Made by a program: the position numbers and the translations under genes
Part shown: positions 60,246 to 64,000 of the stretch, one piece after another
How positions within the stretch are numbered: the stretch's first letter is position 1
Layout of the letters: every line of letters starts with the position of its first letter
The notes under the pieces: model-generated
Told to the model about the DNA's origin: nothing
The model's input: the letters and a program-made list of their open reading frames with translations, nothing else
The model's database searches: none
Source of the DNA: JAHEEL01 sp963715255
Lineage (GTDB): Bacteria; Actinomycetota; Acidimicrobiia; Spongiisociales; UBA5794
Direction of reading: 5' to 3'
DNA: 64,000 nucleotides
Assembly: GCA_963715255.1 (NCBI GenBank)
Contig: CAVQRN010000005.1
Location: 164,972 to 228,971 of the forward strand

Positions 60246-60881
60246 CTACTCGACTCGTCGCAACACGGCGACGACGATGCCCAGAATCTCGACACCCTCG
60301 GTGAAGACCATCGGGGCGTATGCCGGGTTTTCTGCTTCGAGAATGACTCGTCCGCCTTTGCGTTTGAGACGTTTCACAGTGGCTTCGTCTTCACCAACGA
60401 GCGCAGCGACAATCTGGCCGTCGCTCGCGGTCGGCTGACGCCTGACGACCACGTAGTCACCATCGAAGATTCCCGCGTCGATCATTGAGTCGCCTCGAAC
60501 AACGAGCATGAAGACGGGGTCGTTGCCGACAAGTTCGGTCGGGAGGGGGTAGATCTCCTGGATGTCCTCTTCAGCGAGGATCGGCGTACCAGCGGCGATT
60601 CGTCCGACGAGCGGTACGTCACGGGTTGGCGCCCGATGGAGCGAGGCCTCGGATGAGCCGTCGTCGATCACTTCGATCGCCCGGGGTTTGCTTGGGTCGC
60701 GGCGGAGGTAGCCGGCTCGCTCGAGTTCGGAGAGGTGGCTGTGTACGGTCGAAGGCGAGGAGAGCCCGACGGACTCGCCGATTTCGCGAACCGACGGCGG
60801 ATAGCCGCGGTTCTGAACGGTCTCGCTGATCAGATCAAGGATCTGACGCCGCCGGTCGGTGAGATCGTGCCTTCGATCCAC
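60246..60881 (-). CDS. lexA: SOS repressor LexA
   Basis: A 211-residue LexA. The N-terminal winged helix (MDRRHDLTDRRRQILDLISE, GYPPSVREIGESVGLSSPST) binds SOS boxes. The cleavage site is A97-G98 in VGRIAAGTPILAEE, the catalytic serine S132 is in VVRGDSMIDAGI, and lysine K170 is in DEATVKRLKRK. GTG 60,881 has GAGGGG seven bases upstream. Three LexA boxes lie within 130 bases of the start, so it is autoregulated. It is divergent from the LysM gene, as in many actinobacteria. Confidence 0.95.
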   Translation of the reverse strand: MDRRHDLTDRRRQILDLISETVQNRGYPPSVREIGESVGLSSPSTVHSHLSELERAGYLRRDPSKPRAIEVIDDGSSEASLHRAPTRDVPLVGRIAAGTPILAEEDIQEIYPLPTELVGNDPVFMLVVRGDSMIDAGIFDGDYVVVRRQPTASDGQIVAALVGEDEATVKRLKRKGGRVILEAENPAYAPMVFTEGVEILGIVVAVLRRVE

Positions 60882-60933
60882 GGTGTGCCCCTCGCTCGCT
60901 TGGGGCCACGCTAGCGGAATTCGACACCGAGAC

Positions 60934-61003
60934 CAAACATATGTTCGACTTGACGACCGAACATATGTTCGGTAGTGTTCGTGACGATACGAACAGACGT
61001 TCG
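60934..61003. promoter_or_regulatory. three LexA boxes between lexA and the LysM gene
   Basis: Box 1 at 60,934-60,947 (CAAACATATGTTCG), box 2 at 60,958-60,971 (CGAACATATGTTCG) and box 3 at 60,990-61,003 (CGAACAGACGTTCG) all match the LexA operator. Spacings are 24 and 32 bases between starts. Boxes 1 and 2 lie nearer lexA and box 3 nearer the LysM gene, so repression of both divergent promoters is expected. Confidence 0.88.
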
Positions 61004-61129
61004 GCTGGTGGTAGGGATCTCCGTTTTCTGTCACACCCGGGCGGTACGTTCGCATCGTGGGCCAAGCCCACCGCACAGGGCCGGCGAGAGTCGGCGAATG
61101 GCAGATTGGCGAACGAGGAGGAGACACGG

Positions 61130-61426
61130 ATGATTTCGCAACGAAGCACCAGCGCCCGAGCGTTGGTCGTCATCTCCACGACGGTTGTAGCGTTCGTGCT
61201 CCTCCTCGCCACTGCCGTTCATGCAATGACGGGCGGCGACCCGCTCGCGACGGTCGAGTACCGGATCCACGCAGGCGACACGCTCTGGTCGATCGCTGCC
61301 GATACGATCTCTCCGGGTGAAGACGTGCGCGGCATGATCTCGACGATTCAGGAGCTGAACGATCTGCCGACGTCGGTGATCCGAGTCGGTGAGGTTCTTC
61401 AGATTCCATCTCCCGACGGGGCCTGA
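61130..61426 (+). CDS. LysM-domain membrane protein, probable SOS cell-division regulator
   Basis: A 98-residue protein with an N-terminal membrane segment (LVVISTTVVAFVLLLATAVH, about residues 12-32) and a LysM domain (VEYRIHAGDTLWSIAADTI through VGEVLQIPS) that binds peptidoglycan. The ribosome site GAGGAGGAG precedes ATG 61,130. The lexA/LysM/nrdR order with a divergent promoter matches actinobacteria and Bacillus yneA, where the SOS-induced LysM protein delays cell division. That role is inferred from position and domain. Confidence 0.85.
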   Translation: MISQRSTSARALVVISTTVVAFVLLLATAVHAMTGGDPLATVEYRIHAGDTLWSIAADTISPGEDVRGMISTIQELNDLPTSVIRVGEVLQIPSPDGA

Positions 61427-61501
61427 TCGACCGGGCATACGAGAGCGATTCGCATGTCTCCGGGTGGTTCGACCCCGCTGGGGAGTACGCTCTCGGGCAC
61501 G

Positions 61502-61969
61502 ATGAGATGTCCGCTGTGTGCCACCGAAGACACCCGGGTGATCGATTCGCGGCCGGCAGAGTCCGGCGGAGCGATTCGACGCCGTCGTGGGTGTTTGGTG
61601 TGCGGCGAGCGATTCACCACGTTCGAACGCCCGGTGATCGGGGCAACCGTTGTCAAACGCAGCGGTCGGCGCGAGGGGTTCGATCGGGAGAAGGTGCGTC
61701 GTGGCCTCGAGTCGGCACTTGCTGATCGGCCGGTGCCGGAAGGGACCATCGAGGACATCGTCGCGAGGATCGAGGCCTCGGCACGAGGAGGTTCTGCGCT
61801 CGTGACGAGTGACGAACTCGGCAAGGCCGTTCTCGCGGAACTCCGTGATCTCGACGATGTCGGCTACCTGCGGTTTGCCTCGGTGTACAAGGAGTTCCAG
61901 GGGGCAGGCGACTTCGAGCGTGAGGCCGCAGCTCTCGAGCAGAGGGCCGACGACGCGACCGTCTCGTAG
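61502..61969 (+). CDS. nrdR: transcriptional repressor NrdR
   Basis: A 155-residue zinc-ribbon/ATP-cone repressor of ribonucleotide reductase genes. The ribbon is CPLC at the start (MRCPLCATEDTRVIDSRPAE) and CLVCGERFTTFER, and the ATP-cone follows (VVKRSGRREGFDREKVRRGL) with RDLDDVGYLRFASVYKEF. ATG 61,502 puts the zinc ribbon at the very N-terminus as in all family members. It follows the LysM gene by 75 bases and converges on the gene at 61,972. Confidence 0.93.
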   Translation: MRCPLCATEDTRVIDSRPAESGGAIRRRRGCLVCGERFTTFERPVIGATVVKRSGRREGFDREKVRRGLESALADRPVPEGTIEDIVARIEASARGGSALVTSDELGKAVLAELRDLDDVGYLRFASVYKEFQGAGDFEREAAALEQRADDATVS

Positions 61970-61971
61970 GC

Positions 61972-63099
61972 CTACGGAATGTCGTCGATCGCGGTCTCGG
62001 TCTCGATCGCGAGTGCAACGATCCGTGGGTCAACCTCGACTCGGACGACTCCAAGGGCAACGCTGAGCGCAGCATCGATGTCATCGACTGCTGCGTCGAG
62101 TTCGACGATGAGATCAGCCGCTCGGTCGGTATGGCCTTCTCTCAATGCGTCGAGGTATTCCAACTGCCAGGTGGCATATCGCTCGGATGCCTTGGTTGCG
62201 AGATCGCGGGTCTCTGTGAACGTCGGATCCGGCGGGAGGTCGGCGACGAGGCGCGCTGTCTCGGCGAGCGATTCGGCCAGAGCGACGCTCAGAGCGTCGG
62301 TGGTTGCAGAATCGGCCTCAACCGGCAGATCAGGGGTGGCGAAGAGCGCCGGCACGGTGGAGCGATAGGTGAATGTCGTTGCAAGGCGGCCGGAGATCCC
62401 TTCCGCTTCGGCACCGAGGATGAGCATTGTGGTCCGCGTCGGATCGAGCGCCTCGAGTGGACCCCGCGGAATCAAGACGAGCGTGGATGGCAGGGGGGTG
62501 GTGGCAAGACTGATAACGACGGTTCCTCGCGTGTTGAGATCCCCGATCGCGGGCACCGAAGCTGACACGGCTTCCGGAGTGCTCGCTGGATCGGTGAGGC
62601 TCGCGAGGGCGCCCTGGGAGTTGGGGAGTTCATTGCGCAGATCGGTGAGCGATTGGGAGTAGCCGGTTGCGAGCGCATCGGCCTCGCTCTGGACGGCGCG
62701 TGGGAGCAGAAACACGGCGAGTGCAACGGAAGCGATAGCGAGTACGAAGAGTGCGCCGGCCAGCCACCGTCCGAACCCGTGCCGACCCAGCCGGGGTGAG
62801 ACATCATCAGGTCGCCAGTCCTTGAGGCCATCGTCGGGTCGCGGAGCAACGGGCACGAAGGTCTCGTCGTCTCCTGCGGTCCCTCCGTTGGTGTCGCCGG
62901 ATAGCGAACCGCTCACTGCTGCGGCGCCCGCCGTCACTGCAACACTCTCGGATGCGACGAATGCCGGCGGCGGTTCCAGTGCTTCCAGCTCCGTATAGGT
63001 CTCGGCAAGCCTCGGAGCGGGTTCGATCACCCCTGCGAGTTCAAGGAACCACCGGCCGTCGTTGCCGGGGAGCGGGATTTGCGGTTCTTTCCTGGCCAT
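61972..63099 (-). CDS. hypothetical membrane protein with long extracytoplasmic domain
   Basis: A 375-residue protein. The first ~110 residues are cytosolic, acidic and low-complexity (PLPGNDGRWFLELAGVIEPA, SVAVTAGAAAVSGSLSGD). A membrane helix follows at about 120-140 (ALFVLAIASVALAVFLLPRA). The ~230-residue outer part is rich in A/T/S/D (LTDLRNELPNSQGALASLTD, LVLIPRGPLEALDPTRTTM) with no cysteines, and ends in helices. Not recognised. ATG 63,099 begins MARKEPQIPL; the upstream part lacks homology-like sequence. It is divergent from dut, with about 110 bases between starts. Confidence 0.65.
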   Translation of the reverse strand: MARKEPQIPLPGNDGRWFLELAGVIEPAPRLAETYTELEALEPPPAFVASESVAVTAGAAAVSGSLSGDTNGGTAGDDETFVPVAPRPDDGLKDWRPDDVSPRLGRHGFGRWLAGALFVLAIASVALAVFLLPRAVQSEADALATGYSQSLTDLRNELPNSQGALASLTDPASTPEAVSASVPAIGDLNTRGTVVISLATTPLPSTLVLIPRGPLEALDPTRTTMLILGAEAEGISGRLATTFTYRSTVPALFATPDLPVEADSATTDALSVALAESLAETARLVADLPPDPTFTETRDLATKASERYATWQLEYLDALREGHTDRAADLIVELDAAVDDIDAALSVALGVVRVEVDPRIVALAIETETAIDDIP

Positions 63100-63210
63100 A
63101 GATCCGTTTGGTCGGTTGCAGGGACGATACCGCCGATGTGTCGACAGTATGAGCACCGAGGTGGTTCCGATGGCGATACCATCCCGGCCAAGCGATCGAG
63201 GTTCACGCAT

Positions 63211-63639
63211 ATGGAGATCCCGCTGCAGCGGCTCGACGATGGACTGCCGATTCCGGCACACGCACATCCAGGAGACGGCGGTGTCGACCTCTATGCGCGA
63301 GAGTCGGTGAGGCTGGAGGCCGGACAACGTGCCGTCGTTCCAACCGGGATCGCTGTGGCGATTCCCGACGGATTCGCAGGATTGGTGACACCTCGGAGCG
63401 GCCTCGCGGCCCGCAACGGCATTTCGGTGGTGAACGGCCCGGGGCTTGTCGATGCCGGCTACCGGGGCGAGATCAAGGTCGTGTTGGTCAACCTGTCGAG
63501 CGAGGCGTTCGCGATCGATCGCGGCGACCGAATCGCCCAGTTCGTCGTCATACCGGTCACGGTTCAGGAGTTTGTTCCAGTCGAGGAACTCCCCGGATCT
63601 CTTCGCGGATCGGGAGGATTCGGGTCAACCGGCGCGTGA
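63211..63639 (+). CDS. dut: deoxyuridine 5'-triphosphate nucleotidohydrolase
   Basis: A 142-residue trimeric dUTPase that removes dUTP and supplies dUMP. The five motifs are visible: PGDGGVDLYARE, PRSGLAARNGI, GPGLVDAGYRGEIKVVLVN, RGDRIAQFVV and the C-terminal P-loop-like GSGGFGSTGA. ATG 63,211 puts the first strand right at the start. The three tRNA genes follow in the same direction, 38 bases downstream. Confidence 0.94.
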   Translation: MEIPLQRLDDGLPIPAHAHPGDGGVDLYARESVRLEAGQRAVVPTGIAVAIPDGFAGLVTPRSGLAARNGISVVNGPGLVDAGYRGEIKVVLVNLSSEAFAIDRGDRIAQFVVIPVTVQEFVPVEELPGSLRGSGGFGSTGA

Positions 63640-63677
63640 GCTGTTCGGGCAACCCCGTGGTACCCTGCCGCGTCTCC

Positions 63678-63750
63678 GCGGATGTAGCTCAGTTGGTAGA
63701 GCGCAACCTTGCCAAGGTTGAGGTCGCCGGTTCGAATCCGGTCATCCGCT
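63678..63750 (+). tRNA. tRNA-Gly (GCC)
   Basis: A complete cloverleaf: acceptor GCGGATG pairs with CATCCGC, the anticodon arm CAACC/GGTTG frames loop TTGCCAA with anticodon GCC at 63,711-63,713, and the T arm has GGTTCGAATCC. No CCA is encoded. Confidence 0.95.
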
Positions 63751-63752
63751 CG

Positions 63753-63774
63753 GAGGGCGGTTTCGGCCGCCCTC
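63753..63774. terminator. GC-rich hairpin between tRNA-Gly and tRNA-Cys
   Basis: GAGGGCGG, loop TTTCGG, CCGCCCTC forms an 8-bp perfect stem three bases after the tRNA-Gly end. No T run follows. It may act in 3' processing of the tRNA transcript or as a weak terminator. Confidence 0.4.
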
Positions 63775-63790
63775 TGCTGACGAAGGTCTC

Positions 63791-63861
63791 GGCGACGTGG
63801 CCGAGTGGTTAGGCAAGGGTCTGCAAAACCCTGTACCCGGGTTCGAGTCCCGGCGTCGCCT
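63791..63861 (+). tRNA. tRNA-Cys (GCA)
   Basis: Acceptor GGCGACG pairs with CGTCGCC, the anticodon stem AGGGT/ACCCT frames loop CTGCAAA with anticodon GCA at 63,823-63,825, and the T arm has GGTTCGAGTCC. No CCA is encoded. Confidence 0.95.
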
Positions 63862-63884
63862 CGTCGGGATACAATGCCCACTAC

Positions 63885-63956
63885 GGGCGCTTAGCTCAGC
63901 GGCAGAGCGCTGCCTCGACACGGCAGAGGTCGGTGGTTCAATCCCGGTAGCGCCCA
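63885..63956 (+). tRNA. tRNA-Val (GAC)
   Basis: Acceptor GGGCGCT pairs with AGCGCCC, the anticodon stem CTGCC/GGCAG frames loop TCGACAC with anticodon GAC at 63,917-63,919, and the T arm has GGTTCAATCCC. No full CCA is encoded. Confidence 0.95.
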
Positions 63957-63959
63957 CCC

Positions 63960-63986
63960 GGAAACCCTTACACAGTAGGGGTTTCC
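63960..63986. terminator. hairpin terminator after the tRNA cluster
   Basis: GGAAACCC and GGGTTTCC form an 8-bp perfect stem around an 11-base loop, followed by a T-containing GTCGTTTCT. It lies four bases after tRNA-Val, the expected place for the end of the tRNA transcript. Confidence 0.6.
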
Positions 63987-64000
63987 GTCGTTTCTACCCT

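Overview
The window is high-GC bacterial chromosome, most likely from an uncultured Actinomycetota lineage (Acidimicrobiia or a relative). The evidence is the gene order recA, rny, miaB, miaA, dapF, lexA, LysM protein, nrdR; SOS boxes of the CGAAC-N4-GTTCG type; many 4-base start/stop overlaps (ATGA, GTGA); frequent GTG starts; and families common in actinobacteria (DUF4032, TIGR03084, DUF5671, YajQ, ArfB). No rRNA, CRISPR array, prophage or transposase gene was seen.

Positions 1-18,800 hold mostly single genes: an ACT-domain protein running off the left edge, an SOS-controlled dnaE2 broken by an inverted-repeat element, threonine aldolase, sixA, a YhhN protein, ferritin, an amidase, an aminotransferase, a dehydroquinase/hydrolase fusion, a lipoate-ligase-like protein, three lipoproteins, a universal stress protein, a flavin reductase, a short-chain dehydrogenase and DUF4032/DUF971 proteins. 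Positions 18,800-21,500 are gene-poor. This stretch holds the most striking gene: a DUF411 (CopG-like) lipoprotein whose first metal-binding cysteine codon (CxCC) is TGA, followed by a plausible bacterial SECIS hairpin. It is a candidate selenoprotein.

Positions 21,500-37,000 carry a BtpA/TIGR03084/LOG operon, a frameshifted HAD phosphatase followed by a GNAT protein, asnA, an operon of VWA-zincin protein, CobS-like AAA protein and YajQ, arfB, a methyltransferase, a DUF5671 membrane protein and an SLC12-type transporter.

Positions 37,000-64,000 are conserved housekeeping chromosome: M16 peptidase, dapB, dapA, rnj, ftsK, pabB-pabC, rimO, cinA, thpR, recA, rny, miaB, miaA, dapF, lexA, LysM, nrdR, dut and three tRNAs (Gly, Cys, Val). 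Together they cover DAP/peptidoglycan synthesis, RNA turnover, tRNA and ribosomal protein modification, and the SOS response. SOS boxes precede dnaE2 and recA, and three lie between lexA and the LysM gene.

Six genes (HAD, dapB, pabBC, rimO, cinA, miaA) contain small frameshifts, mostly in short homopolymers. Since several are normally essential, assembly indels are the simplest explanation, and gene ends near these points should be read with that in mind.
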